Source: an uncultured Bacteroidales bacterium | Lineage (GTDB): Bacteria; Bacteroidota; Bacteroidia; Bacteroidales; UBA932 | Assembly: GCA_947168525.1 (NCBI GenBank) | Contig: CAMVMG010000013.1 | Span: forward strand, 1 to 53,691 | Direction of reading: 5' to 3' | DNA: 53,691 nt | In this document: in pieces, positions 6,534-14,894 of the stretch | Layout of the letters: the number at the start of each line of letters is the position of its first letter | Numbering within the stretch: position 1 is the first letter of the stretch | Position numbers and translations under genes: made by a program | The notes under the pieces: generated by a model | Told to the model about the DNA's origin: nothing | The model's database searches: none | What the model saw: only the letters and a program-made list of their open reading frames with translations

Positions 6534-9500
6534 CTATTGCCCCAGGGACTCCAGCACGCCACGGGAGGCGCTGTTGGCCCGGTAGTGCGGGGCGTAGAGG
6601 GATTCGATAGTGACAACGGGAGCCACAAAGGCGCCGGCCTGCGTCACGAAGAATTCCTCGGAGAGGGTGCTCTTCTCTTCCGGATAGCTGTCGAAGAAGA
6701 ACTCGGTACGGTCGGACTTCACGTTGCGGTAGCCCTGCGGGACGTAGCTGAAACTGCCGCGGCTGGGCCGGATGTAGCCCCAGCCCAGATGGCCGGAGAG
6801 CTGCTGGACGGGCCTCAGGGCGGCTTCCCGCCCGGCTTCCAGCTTCACGAAGCTGCGGTTCTCGGCGTTCCAGATCTCGTAACGCACCAGGATCTTCTCC
6901 CCTACCTTCACCGGGTCTCCGGGCTTTATCTCCTGCATCGTAGCCACGATCTTGTTCACGTCAGAGGTGGTGTCGTCGTAGAGCAGCTCCTGAGAGCCCA
7001 TGCGGTAGAACTTCCGGCCGATGGTGAATCCGTTCCCCGCCGCCTTGATGCGGCTGAAAGGTGCCTTGTACGTGGCCGACAAAGCCAGCACGCGCGTGTC
7101 CAGCACAGAGGCGGGACCATCCAGGATGGAAGTAACGGCGTCGATATAGGCCGGGTCGGTCTCCCACTTCTGCGTCTCTTTCTGCAGCATCAACCAGATG
7201 CGGATGCCGTTGGAGACGGTGCGGGCCTGCTCAATCTCCGAATAGGCCGCAGTCTGTCCGGACTCTACCACGCGGGACATCAAGTCGCACAGGAGCGCGT
7301 GGGTATAGGCCTCGCTCTCCAGCAGACCGCGCCAGGGCATCACAGCGTTGGGATAGTACCAGCCACCGTCACGATGCGCCACGGCATACTGCAGGAGCGA
7401 GGAAATGTCGGCCTGCATGGAGCGGCGGAGGGTTCCCTTGCTGTCTTCCAGGGTGATGCCCCAGGCCTGCGAGAGCACCACGCCGGCGTCGGTTCCGCCC
7501 AGGTTCTCCAGCGTCAGCAGCCGGCGTGCCTTGGCCAGGATCTGGCCCTGCAGGCCCCTGCCATCCTTCTTGGACGGGGTGAGGTAGTCCTTGGCCCACT
7601 CCTGGAAGTCGGCCAGGCGTTTCTTGTCGGCCTTGGTCACGGGCTTGATGTCGAAGGAGACCTCCGGATAGAAGGAGCGCACATACACGTACTGGGAATC
7701 CGTCACCCAGCCCCTCCACACAGGGAAGGACGTGCCGAAGACCGTCTTGTCCAGGAAACGCACGGCTTTGCCGGCCCCCTCAGGCACCTCGAAGCCGCGG
7801 TCGCGGAGCTTGGCGAAACGCTCCAGCATCACCGCCGTGATAATGGCCGACGAGCTCATGCCCTCGAACCAGCCGAATCCGCCGTCGGCATTCTGGCAGG
7901 CCATCATCTTCTTCACCAGTTCTTCAGTGGACATTTCCGGTGATACACTCCCGGAAAGTTTCCCGGCCAGAAGGCGCACATACCAGGCCTCGGACAGCGA
8001 CAGGACGTCCTTTCCGGCAGGCTCCACCTTGCCGGGGATGGCATCCTTGACCATGTCCAGGACGGTGATTTCGCGCAGCTGCGCATCGGCCCCCGGCACA
8101 TTCACAAAGCGGCCGCGAAGCTCCTGCAGCAGGGCCTCCCGGGACATGCCGGAAAGCAGCACGGCCGAATGGGCCTCCGTGAGCACCTGAGCGGCAGGAT
8201 AGACCGGGACCTTTACCTGGACGGCGTCGGAGAACGCATCGGCCAGGAAGGAGGCCGTGAGGGTAATCTCTTCCGACTCCGGGTCCCCTTCCGGCACCAC
8301 CACCAGGAACCGCTGGCTCACTACGCCCCGGGCAGGGACGGTGACGGGCACCTCCTGCATGGAGTCGCCGTAGCGCAGCTGCAGTCGGCCGGATACCGGA
8401 GAGTCAGAAATGCTGGACACGCTGAGGGCGGCCTCGTAGCGGTCGCCGGCATACAGGAACTGCGGCTGCACCAGGGCCACCTTTACCGGCAGCGACACCA
8501 CCATCTCCTCCTGTACCAGGGCGTTCCGCATGTCCTTGCCATGGGCGTAAACAGCTACATAGTAAGTGGAAAGCTTATCTGACGTACGGATGCTGAACTC
8601 CAGGGTTCCGTCGTCGGAGGCATGCAGATGCGGCTGGAACGTGAGAACGCTGGCAAAGTCGGTCCGCACCACGGGGGCGGGCCCGGCTGCACCGGCATCA
8701 TCGGCCGATTCCTCTTGTGTCGCACTCTTGAAGGCAATATTGCTCCGGGCCATCGCTGGCTCGGCCAGCGCCATCTCGTCGTAGAGCATGTCCGATTCTG
8801 CAACGCCGGCGGCACCCAGCCTGCGACTCATTTTCACATGCGGAATGGGCTCCCGGCCTTTTTCACCGGTGATATGGCCCGGGGTAGCACTGATGCCCAC
8901 CGCTTCCACGGAGTAATCCAGCATGTTCACCACCGGCCAGGGATTGGCGGCAATGGCGTCCAGGCTCTTGTCCCAGGCAGCGGCCAGGGCCTCCACGCCC
9001 GGATGGGTCTTGAGGGTGAACAGGTATTCCGTATGCGGATAGGCGTCGGAGTGGAAACGGCTGAATTTCAGCGGCAGGAACAGCTTGGAGCGCTCCCGGC
9101 GGTACTGCCGCTCCACGCTCACGGACTCGCCGTCCATGAAGTAGAACAGCTGCAGGCGCACGGCATCGGGATAAGAATCGGCATAGTCGAAGGCCACCTC
9201 TGAGGGGACGCCTTTGGCAAAGACATAGCGCCGGGTGGCCAGCTCTTTCTTGTCCTCACCGAAAAGGGTTGCCACCACATAGGCGGGGCCGTACGTTGCG
9301 CCCATCCGGACGGCAATCTTTCCGTCCTTCACCGTAGAAGGGCCGCTCACATGCATCCGCTTTACCAGCGGAGTAAGCTCGCTGTCTCCGGGACGGGTCA
9401 CCAGCAGCAGGGCATCCCGGCTGTCTTGCAGCATTTCGTCGCTGCGGTGGTCTTTGGTTTTGGCCGATGCCCTGAGCCGGTAAAGCCCGGAAGCCAGACC

Positions 9501-11846
9501 AGTCAGGTCCACCTCCACCAAGTCGCCGGATTCGGCCTTTCCTTCCCGCTGAACCTTGCCCTGGCTGTCCAGAAGCACATAATCCAGGGAAAGCGGCACC
9601 CGGTTTCCATCCGCATCGCACACGCTCAGGCACACCTCCAGCTTGTCTTGATCCAGCACATACTGCCCGGCAGTGCGATGGTAAGGACCGCCCACCGTCC
9701 GGTACGGCACATACTCGGACTCATCGGAGGGGAGCACAAAACTGCCGTCGGCCCCGTTCTGCACATCCAGATTCACCTGGATGCGGTTGCCGATATAGCA
9801 ATAATCACGGAAGGAGCGCATTTCGCCGGTGGCGTCCGTCACGATGGCCTCCACCTGGTAATAGCCAGGCTCCCGCGCCTGGAACGTGAAGGCGAAGGTG
9901 TTATCCGCTTTCACGGGCTCTTCCTGGTCCAGCACCAGCACGTTGTCGCGCATCACTTTCAGGTTCACGCGGGCGCCTGTGAGGCTGTGGCCGGAATAGC
10001 TTTCCAGTTTGCCGCTCACGGGCACCTGGTCGCCCACCAGATACAGCTCTTTCCGGGTGTCGAAGCTGAGGTCGAAGGTGGGCAGCACGAACTCGTCCAC
10101 CCGGAAGTAGACGGTGCCCAGGTGCCGGCCGTCCTGCTCCCGCACCCCCAGGGTGAACGTGCCGTTCCGCAGGCCGTTTGGCAGCACGAATTCTCCGGAT
10201 ATAGAGCCGAATTCATTGGTTACCAGATCTTTGCTGTCAACCTCCTTGTGCTCCGAATCCCGGAGCACCACCTGCAGTTTCTTCTTGGGAACAACCGTAA
10301 AGGACTGCCGGGGATTGCCTTTGTACACCACGGCCTTGAAACGGAGGGTATCGCCGGGGTTGTAGGCACCGCGGTCGCGGTAGATATGGCAGTTCACGCC
10401 GGAGAAATCTCCGCCGTAATAGTAGCGGCCGCTCAGGCCTACCTCGGTGGAGCTGCGTTTTCCGCTCTCCGCCACCAGGTCGTAATAGGCGTTGGACTTG
10501 GCGTTTATCTTCTTGACGATGGCCTTGGGAAGGGGTGTGAAACCGTCCAGCTTCACGCTGGCGCTGGCGAGCTGCCGACCGCCCCGGAACAGGCGCAGGG
10601 TCACTTTGTCCAGCGGCTCGCCGGTTTTATGGTCGGCCACATACACCTGCCAGCCGGAGCCGGTGTTGCGCACAGCGATGGAAAGGGTGTACTGGTTGTA
10701 GTCGGCCTGGGCGCTTATATTCTCACCGTAACTGGCCTGCACCAGGTAATGGCCGTCGGACAGGACCGGAAGCGCGATGGTGGCAGTATCGCGGACGTAG
10801 AAGCTTCCAATGGGGTTTTTGAGCTTCCAGCTCTTCATCCGCTTCTGCTTGTCACTGCGGCCGTCGAAGAGCTCTACCTTGGCTTTTTTCAGGTTTTGGA
10901 ACACAATGCTGATCTGCTGCTGGTTCACGCTCACCTCCAGGCTCTGGGCCGTGAGACGCTCTCCGAGTGCTTTTACGCCGACATAGCCACGCACGATCCG
11001 GGCCTCGTCACCCGTGAAGGCGGCGCGCTCCTGCTCAAATGCCTCGCAGTCTTTATACAAGGTCTCAAAATCGGCGCTGGAAGCTTTGTCTTTCTCCAAC
11101 TGGTCCATCCGGATCTTCAGGAGGTCTCCCCGGGCGAACATGCTCACGGACTTGCCCGCATAGGCCGACTCAAACGCTTTCAGGGCAGCGATCCGCTGGG
11201 GAAGCTGGTCGGAATCGCGGTTCTTGGTGCCCAGGACATAGTACTCCAGGGCCGGCTGGGCGGGATACTGCCCGGCCACTTCCTTCTTCAGGGTCTGGTA
11301 AATTTCGTCATTTTCGATGGAGTAGTAGGAGCGGCGCTGCAGCAGGCGCCAGAGCACGTACTCCTTGTCGCTGCGGATGAACGGCGCCAGGCTGCCGCCC
11401 AGATACGCGCCAATGTTCCGGTAGAACGGGGTGTTCCGGCCCTGGAAGCGGTCCAGGTTGTCCCGCACATAGGCCCACTGGTAATCCGTCGCGGCGTTCT
11501 GGTATTCGGACATCCACAGGACGGTGACGATGGGCTCGTCGAAGCTCTTCACTTCTTCGGCCAGGGTTTTCAGTGCGCCTTCCCGCTGCTTCCAGTCCCG
11601 CCGCTGCACCACGTTCACGTACTCCGTGGCCGCGTCGTAAAAATCTACGGCCATCCGCCTAGCGGCGGCTTCCTGCTTGATCTGGGAAAGGATTTCTGCC
11701 TCTTTCTGCGGCAGGTCTGCTTTGTGGGCATCGTCGTACAGGCCCCAAAGCGCGGTTAGTTGATGTCCGTCCGTATCCATAGTCTGTCCGATAGCTGCGG
11801 CCCCGCCCGTCAGGACGAGTGCCAGCATGGTGAATAAGCGTTTCAT
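6534..11846 (-). CDS. Alpha-2-macroglobulin-like secreted protein without thioester
   Basis: 1770 aa with a signal peptide (MKRLFTMLALVLTGGAAAIG) and no lipobox cysteine. An N-terminal helical, repeat-rich region (about 25-330) is followed by MG-type beta domains. The MG2-like motif DRGAYNPGDTLRF lies near residue 490, the A2M domain (VRTDFASVLTFQPHL) near 1065, and a toroid-like domain with GGFGWFEGMSSSA near 1325. Bacterial macroglobulins are thought to trap attacking proteases in or at the periplasm. Many use a CxEQ thioester; none is visible, so this copy belongs to the thioester-less type found in Bacteroidetes. It shares its strand with folC 134 bases upstream, but hairpins lie between them, so co-transcription is unsure. 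The function is inferred from the family. Confidence 0.85.
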   Translation of the reverse strand: MKRLFTMLALVLTGGAAAIGQTMDTDGHQLTALWGLYDDAHKADLPQKEAEILSQIKQEAAARRMAVDFYDAATEYVNVVQRRDWKQREGALKTLAEEVKSFDEPIVTVLWMSEYQNAATDYQWAYVRDNLDRFQGRNTPFYRNIGAYLGGSLAPFIRSDKEYVLWRLLQRRSYYSIENDEIYQTLKKEVAGQYPAQPALEYYVLGTKNRDSDQLPQRIAALKAFESAYAGKSVSMFARGDLLKIRMDQLEKDKASSADFETLYKDCEAFEQERAAFTGDEARIVRGYVGVKALGERLTAQSLEVSVNQQQISIVFQNLKKAKVELFDGRSDKQKRMKSWKLKNPIGSFYVRDTATIALPVLSDGHYLVQASYGENISAQADYNQYTLSIAVRNTGSGWQVYVADHKTGEPLDKVTLRLFRGGRQLASASVKLDGFTPLPKAIVKKINAKSNAYYDLVAESGKRSSTEVGLSGRYYYGGDFSGVNCHIYRDRGAYNPGDTLRFKAVVYKGNPRQSFTVVPKKKLQVVLRDSEHKEVDSKDLVTNEFGSISGEFVLPNGLRNGTFTLGVREQDGRHLGTVYFRVDEFVLPTFDLSFDTRKELYLVGDQVPVSGKLESYSGHSLTGARVNLKVMRDNVLVLDQEEPVKADNTFAFTFQAREPGYYQVEAIVTDATGEMRSFRDYCYIGNRIQVNLDVQNGADGSFVLPSDESEYVPYRTVGGPYHRTAGQYVLDQDKLEVCLSVCDADGNRVPLSLDYVLLDSQGKVQREGKAESGDLVEVDLTGLASGLYRLRASAKTKDHRSDEMLQDSRDALLLVTRPGDSELTPLVKRMHVSGPSTVKDGKIAVRMGATYGPAYVVATLFGEDKKELATRRYVFAKGVPSEVAFDYADSYPDAVRLQLFYFMDGESVSVERQYRRERSKLFLPLKFSRFHSDAYPHTEYLFTLKTHPGVEALAAAWDKSLDAIAANPWPVVNMLDYSVEAVGISATPGHITGEKGREPIPHVKMSRRLGAAGVAESDMLYDEMALAEPAMARSNIAFKSATQEESADDAGAAGPAPVVRTDFASVLTFQPHLHASDDGTLEFSIRTSDKLSTYYVAVYAHGKDMRNALVQEEMVVSLPVKVALVQPQFLYAGDRYEAALSVSSISDSPVSGRLQLRYGDSMQEVPVTVPARGVVSQRFLVVVPEGDPESEEITLTASFLADAFSDAVQVKVPVYPAAQVLTEAHSAVLLSGMSREALLQELRGRFVNVPGADAQLREITVLDMVKDAIPGKVEPAGKDVLSLSEAWYVRLLAGKLSGSVSPEMSTEELVKKMMACQNADGGFGWFEGMSSSAIITAVMLERFAKLRDRGFEVPEGAGKAVRFLDKTVFGTSFPVWRGWVTDSQYVYVRSFYPEVSFDIKPVTKADKKRLADFQEWAKDYLTPSKKDGRGLQGQILAKARRLLTLENLGGTDAGVVLSQAWGITLEDSKGTLRRSMQADISSLLQYAVAHRDGGWYYPNAVMPWRGLLESEAYTHALLCDLMSRVVESGQTAAYSEIEQARTVSNGIRIWLMLQKETQKWETDPAYIDAVTSILDGPASVLDTRVLALSATYKAPFSRIKAAGNGFTIGRKFYRMGSQELLYDDTTSDVNKIVATMQEIKPGDPVKVGEKILVRYEIWNAENRSFVKLEAGREAALRPVQQLSGHLGWGYIRPSRGSFSYVPQGYRNVKSDRTEFFFDSYPEEKSTLSEEFFVTQAGAFVAPVVTIESLYAPHYRANSASRGVLESLGQ

Positions 11847-11910
11847 ACGCGGCTATTTTAGTGTTCCTGCATCCAGTCTATCAAACTCTGTGCCTTCCAG
11901 GGCGCTCTGC

Positions 11911-11975
11911 CCTAGGAGCGTTCGGGCCCGGTAGGGTGCACATTTCGGTGCACCCTAGGAGGCGTGGGACCCGGT
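11911..11975. repeat. Duplicated hairpin-forming intergenic sequence
   Basis: Two related units, CCTAGGAG...CCCGGTAGGG (11911-11936 and 11953-11979), surround a perfect 10-bp hairpin (TAGGGTGCAC 11932-11941, loop ATTTCG, GTGCACCCTA 11948-11957). The unit sits between the folC stop and the macroglobulin start, both on the minus strand. It could separate the two transcripts; no T-run is seen. Confidence 0.5.
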
Positions 11976-11980
11976 AGGGG

Positions 11981-13447
11981 TCAGCGACCGAAGATGGGCA
12001 GGGCATCGGCCACCACGAAGGTGCTGCCGCCGATGAAGATCAGTGGAGGCGCCAGGGGCTGGGCCGATGCGCTCCGACTCTCCGGCCCTGTCAGGTTCTG
12101 GGCCAGGCGGATGGCCATTTGCACGGCTTCCCGCACGGTTCCGCAGGCAAAGGCCCGCACCGGAGCTGTTTCCGCTCCCCCGGCCGGGGCGCCGCTGCGG
12201 AAGGCGGTGAAGCGCCGGAGGATCTCCTCTGCGGGAAGCGCCCGCGGTGTATCAGCTGTAGCAAAAATGTAAGTAGCATCGCGAGGCATCAGGGGCAGGA
12301 TGGCGTCCAGGTCTTTGTCGGCCATGACGCCGTAGACGATGATGAGCGAGGAGAAGCGGCCGCTTTGCACCAGCTCCTCCAGCTGGGCGAAGTTGTATCC
12401 CAGCGCCTGTGGGTTGTGGCCGATGTCCGAGAGCACGTAAGGTTGGTCCGAAAGCCGCTCCCATCGGCCGTGAAAGCGCATGTAACGGGCAGTATGAACG
12501 ATGCCGTCCAGCACCGCGGCGCTGTTGCCGAGGACCGGAAAGGTGTTTTTCAGCAGGTCCGTCGCCGTGAGAACAGTGCGGAGGTTCTTCCGCTGCACGG
12601 CCGCCCGCAGGTCCATCTTCTCCAGCACTTCCTGGTGCCGGTACCAGAGCGACGGTTCTTTATCCGTGGCAAAAATCAAAGGACAGAACATCCAGGCTTT
12701 TTCCTCGAAGACATCGGCCACCTCTTCCTGACGCTCCCCCACCAGGGCGGGCACGCCGTTTTTGAAAATGCCGGCCTTCTCCGCAGCAATCTCCGCCAGG
12801 GTGTTCCCCAGCAGGGCGCAGTGATCCAGGCCGATGGTGGTTACGACACTCAGCTCCGGCAGCAGGATATTGGTGGAATCCAGCCGGCCGCCGAGGCCCG
12901 TCTCCACCACGGCAACGTCCACTTCCGAATCGGCAAACCACTTGAATGCCAGGCCGGTAGTGATTTCAAAGAAGGAAAGGTTATGCTCCTGAATGTAGGG
13001 CATCCACCGCGTGAGGAAGTCCAGGACGTACTCCCGGGGAACCAGCCCGGCCTCCGGTTGCGAAGAGGCAGACACGGCAGTTGTTCCGGAAGGGGCGGCA
13101 ACCGTTCCGGCGGGCACGGCAGTTGTTCCGGCGGGGATTGCGATGAGCATCCGCTCGCGGAAATCGGTCAGGTGCGGTGAGGTATAGAGCCCCGTCTTTA
13201 ACCCGCACGCGGCCAGGGCCGATGCCAGCATATTGGCCACCGACCCCTTTCCGTTGGTGCCGGCCACATGGACCGAACGGAAAGCACGAGAGGGGCTTCC
13301 CAGGGCCTGGTCGAAGGCAAGCATCGGCCCCAGCCCGGGTTTGTAGGCCCCGCTGGAGAACCCCGCCTGCTGCACGGAAGGAAAACGCCGGAATATATCC
13401 TGTAGAAGGGCCTCGTATGCGCCCTCTGAAAAGACAGCACCATTCAT
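11981..13447 (-). CDS. folC: Bifunctional folylpolyglutamate / dihydrofolate synthase
   Basis: 488 aa. ATG 13447 gives the usual short N-terminus before SSGAYKPGLGP; a longer upstream frame is an artefact of the GC-rich repeats there. The ATP-binding loop GTNGKGSV lies near residues 60-67, followed by GLYTSPHLTDFRERM, and the Mur-ligase-like core has VVETGLGGRLDSTN and TIGLDHCALLG. The enzyme adds glutamate to dihydropteroate and folates in the cytoplasm. Oddly, the loop between RMLIAI and LVPREYVLDF, normally a few residues, is expanded with tandem heptapeptides of the type PAGTTAV. The gene stands alone, divergent from the AIR-synthase-like gene across a triplicated repeat. The function is secure. 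Confidence 0.93.
   Translation of the reverse strand: MNGAVFSEGAYEALLQDIFRRFPSVQQAGFSSGAYKPGLGPMLAFDQALGSPSRAFRSVHVAGTNGKGSVANMLASALAACGLKTGLYTSPHLTDFRERMLIAIPAGTTAVPAGTVAAPSGTTAVSASSQPEAGLVPREYVLDFLTRWMPYIQEHNLSFFEITTGLAFKWFADSEVDVAVVETGLGGRLDSTNILLPELSVVTTIGLDHCALLGNTLAEIAAEKAGIFKNGVPALVGERQEEVADVFEEKAWMFCPLIFATDKEPSLWYRHQEVLEKMDLRAAVQRKNLRTVLTATDLLKNTFPVLGNSAAVLDGIVHTARYMRFHGRWERLSDQPYVLSDIGHNPQALGYNFAQLEELVQSGRFSSLIIVYGVMADKDLDAILPLMPRDATYIFATADTPRALPAEEILRRFTAFRSGAPAGGAETAPVRAFACGTVREAVQMAIRLAQNLTGPESRSASAQPLAPPLIFIGGSTFVVADALPIFGR
13073..13135 (-). repeat. Three in-frame 21-bp tandem repeats inside folC
   Basis: Units 13073-13093, 13094-13114 and 13115-13135 are near copies; the first and third are almost identical. 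They code for PAGTTAV-, PAGTVAA- and PSGTTAV-like heptapeptides. They expand a surface loop without breaking the frame. Confidence 0.8.
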
Positions 13448-13451
13448 AACA

Positions 13452-13459
13452 CAAAAATA
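13452..13459 (-). promoter_or_regulatory. -7 element very close to the folC start
   Basis: On the minus strand TATTTTTG matches TAnnTTTG. Its last base is only four bases from ATG 13447, so a transcript starting at the usual distance would have almost no leader. Confidence 0.4.
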
Positions 13460-13535
13460 CAAATAATTCCCGACATTCACATGCCCCGGTCGCCCGTCCT
13501 TCCATCCTCCCTCCGCAGCCCGGCACAACATGCCC

Positions 13536-13691
13536 GACGGCGGCGGAAGCGAAAAACGGCAAAAACGTCGCCGCGGGATGCACGGCCGACGGCGGCGGAA
13601 GCGAAAAACGGCAAAAACGTCGCCGCGGGATGCACGGCCGACGGCGGCGGAAGCGAAAAACGGCAAAAACGTCGCCGCAGAGTGCACAAGG
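13536..13691. repeat. Three tandem copies of a 52-bp GC-rich repeat
   Basis: Copies start at 13536, 13588 and 13640. The first two are identical and the third diverges in its last ~13 bases. Each contains GGCGGCGGAAGCG and CGTCGCCGCG, able to pair as a short stem. 52 is not a multiple of three, so the long open frames across it are not coding. It lies between the divergent folC and 13772 genes. Confidence 0.9.
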
Positions 13692-13722
13692 CACGACAAG
13701 GAGCATTTTGCGGCCGGCAGTA

Positions 13723-13754
13723 TTTGAACTTACGGAGAAAAATCACTACATTTG
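13723..13754 (+). promoter_or_regulatory. Promoter of the AIR-synthase-like / phoH operon
   Basis: TTTG (13723-13726), 20 bases, then TACATTTG (13747-13754) fit the Bacteroidetes -33 and -7 elements. ATG 13772 is 17 bases further on. Confidence 0.6.
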
Positions 13755-13771
13755 AAGTCCAATGACCTGCT

Positions 13772-14893
13772 ATGACTGATCTCGACAAAATCCTTTACAG
13801 CCATTATATAATAGATGGAGCGCAAATGCCCCTGTCGCCCGCAAGAATGCTCAGGGAATGCACGTTGGAACCTCCGCTGGAACCGGACGGCACAAGCGGA
13901 ACCCTGGCCGACGAGCACCTGGACCCTTCGCCCGGCAACTTCGACTTCGTAGAAAGCGAGGCAGACCATTATGCCGCCCTGCTGGACGGCTTCAAGCGCA
14001 GCCTTCCCCTTCCCTTCGCAGGCCCCTACACAGCCGGCAAAGTGGCGCAGGCCCTGATTGACGCCATCTGGATGTCGGGGCACTTCCGCCTGGGAGACCT
14101 CACCCTCAAGGCAGACTGGAAGTGGAACGACAAACTCATCGGCAACCTGGCCGCTTTCTACAATTCGGTAGAGAGCGCCTGCAGCTATATAGATGCCCTG
14201 GGCATCAAGATTTCCCGCTACTCGCTGGTAAAAGGCACACCGTGGGTAAGCTTTAAGGCCTCTACCATCGCAGAAGAAGACGAGGTAGATGAGGAAGAAA
14301 GCCTGTTCCGGGAACTCCCCTACCGCACGGCCAATCCCCGGATTTCCAGGCGGCGCAAATGCGCATCGGCCCTGGTCCCGGACAGCTCGGACTGGCTCAT
14401 CTTCATCCCCTTCGACACCTGCGACTTCCGCCTGGGCGGCAGCGCCCTCGCAGAGGCTGTGAACTCCAACCGCTCGTCGGCCTCGGACGTGGGTGACGCA
14501 GACTATTTCATCGACTGCTACGAGGTGGTGCGGGAACTGGTGGAAGACGGTGTGGTCAAAGCCGGCGCCACGGTGGGTGACGGCGGGCTGATGCAGGCCC
14601 TCGGCAACCTGGCCTCCCACGGAACCGGCTGCCTCGTGAGCATAGAAGACGTGTGCAAGTCCTACGGAGAAAGCCTCCCCGTACGGGTGCTCTTCGCCGA
14701 GGTTCCCGGGGTGGTGATCCAGATTGCCGACATAGACTACGACTATGTAGATGCAGAACTGCTGCTGCAGGACGTGGCCTATTTCCCGCTGGGACATCCG
14801 GAGCCGGGTGCCACAGGGGTGCGGATCTCGCCCAAGACCGGTATCCCCGGCATCCTGGAATCGCTGCTGAACACTTTGGAAGGAGAAGACTGA
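13772..14893 (+). CDS. AIR-synthase-related protein (function unknown)
   Basis: 373 aa with no signal peptide or membrane segment. The C-terminal half has the look of a PurM/PurL-type ATP-binding C-terminal lobe: VGDGGLMQALGNLASHGTGC followed by LVSIEDVCKSYG and a Gly-rich end. The N-terminal half has a conserved-looking KVAQALIDAIWMSGHFRLGD and an acidic stretch EEDEVDEEES near residue 170. The resemblance to AIR-synthase-like proteins is by eye and moderate. The PhoH gene begins one base after its stop, so the two are translated from one mRNA and may work together. It has its own clear promoter. Confidence 0.5.
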   Translation: MTDLDKILYSHYIIDGAQMPLSPARMLRECTLEPPLEPDGTSGTLADEHLDPSPGNFDFVESEADHYAALLDGFKRSLPLPFAGPYTAGKVAQALIDAIWMSGHFRLGDLTLKADWKWNDKLIGNLAAFYNSVESACSYIDALGIKISRYSLVKGTPWVSFKASTIAEEDEVDEEESLFRELPYRTANPRISRRRKCASALVPDSSDWLIFIPFDTCDFRLGGSALAEAVNSNRSSASDVGDADYFIDCYEVVRELVEDGVVKAGATVGDGGLMQALGNLASHGTGCLVSIEDVCKSYGESLPVRVLFAEVPGVVIQIADIDYDYVDAELLLQDVAYFPLGHPEPGATGVRISPKTGIPGILESLLNTLEGED

Positions 14894-14894
14894 T

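Noticed and set aside
9351..11759. 802-residue open frame on the plus strand
   Set aside because: Antisense to the macroglobulin gene, low-complexity composition, no signal or domain.
13536..13691. Possible CRISPR array
   Set aside because: The copies are directly contiguous with no unique spacers, and no cas genes are near.
13481..13765. Open frames rich in Arg/Lys across the 52-bp repeats, and the upstream extension of folC
   Set aside because: The repeat unit is not a multiple of three, so the frame changes between copies; folC starts at 13447 by homology.
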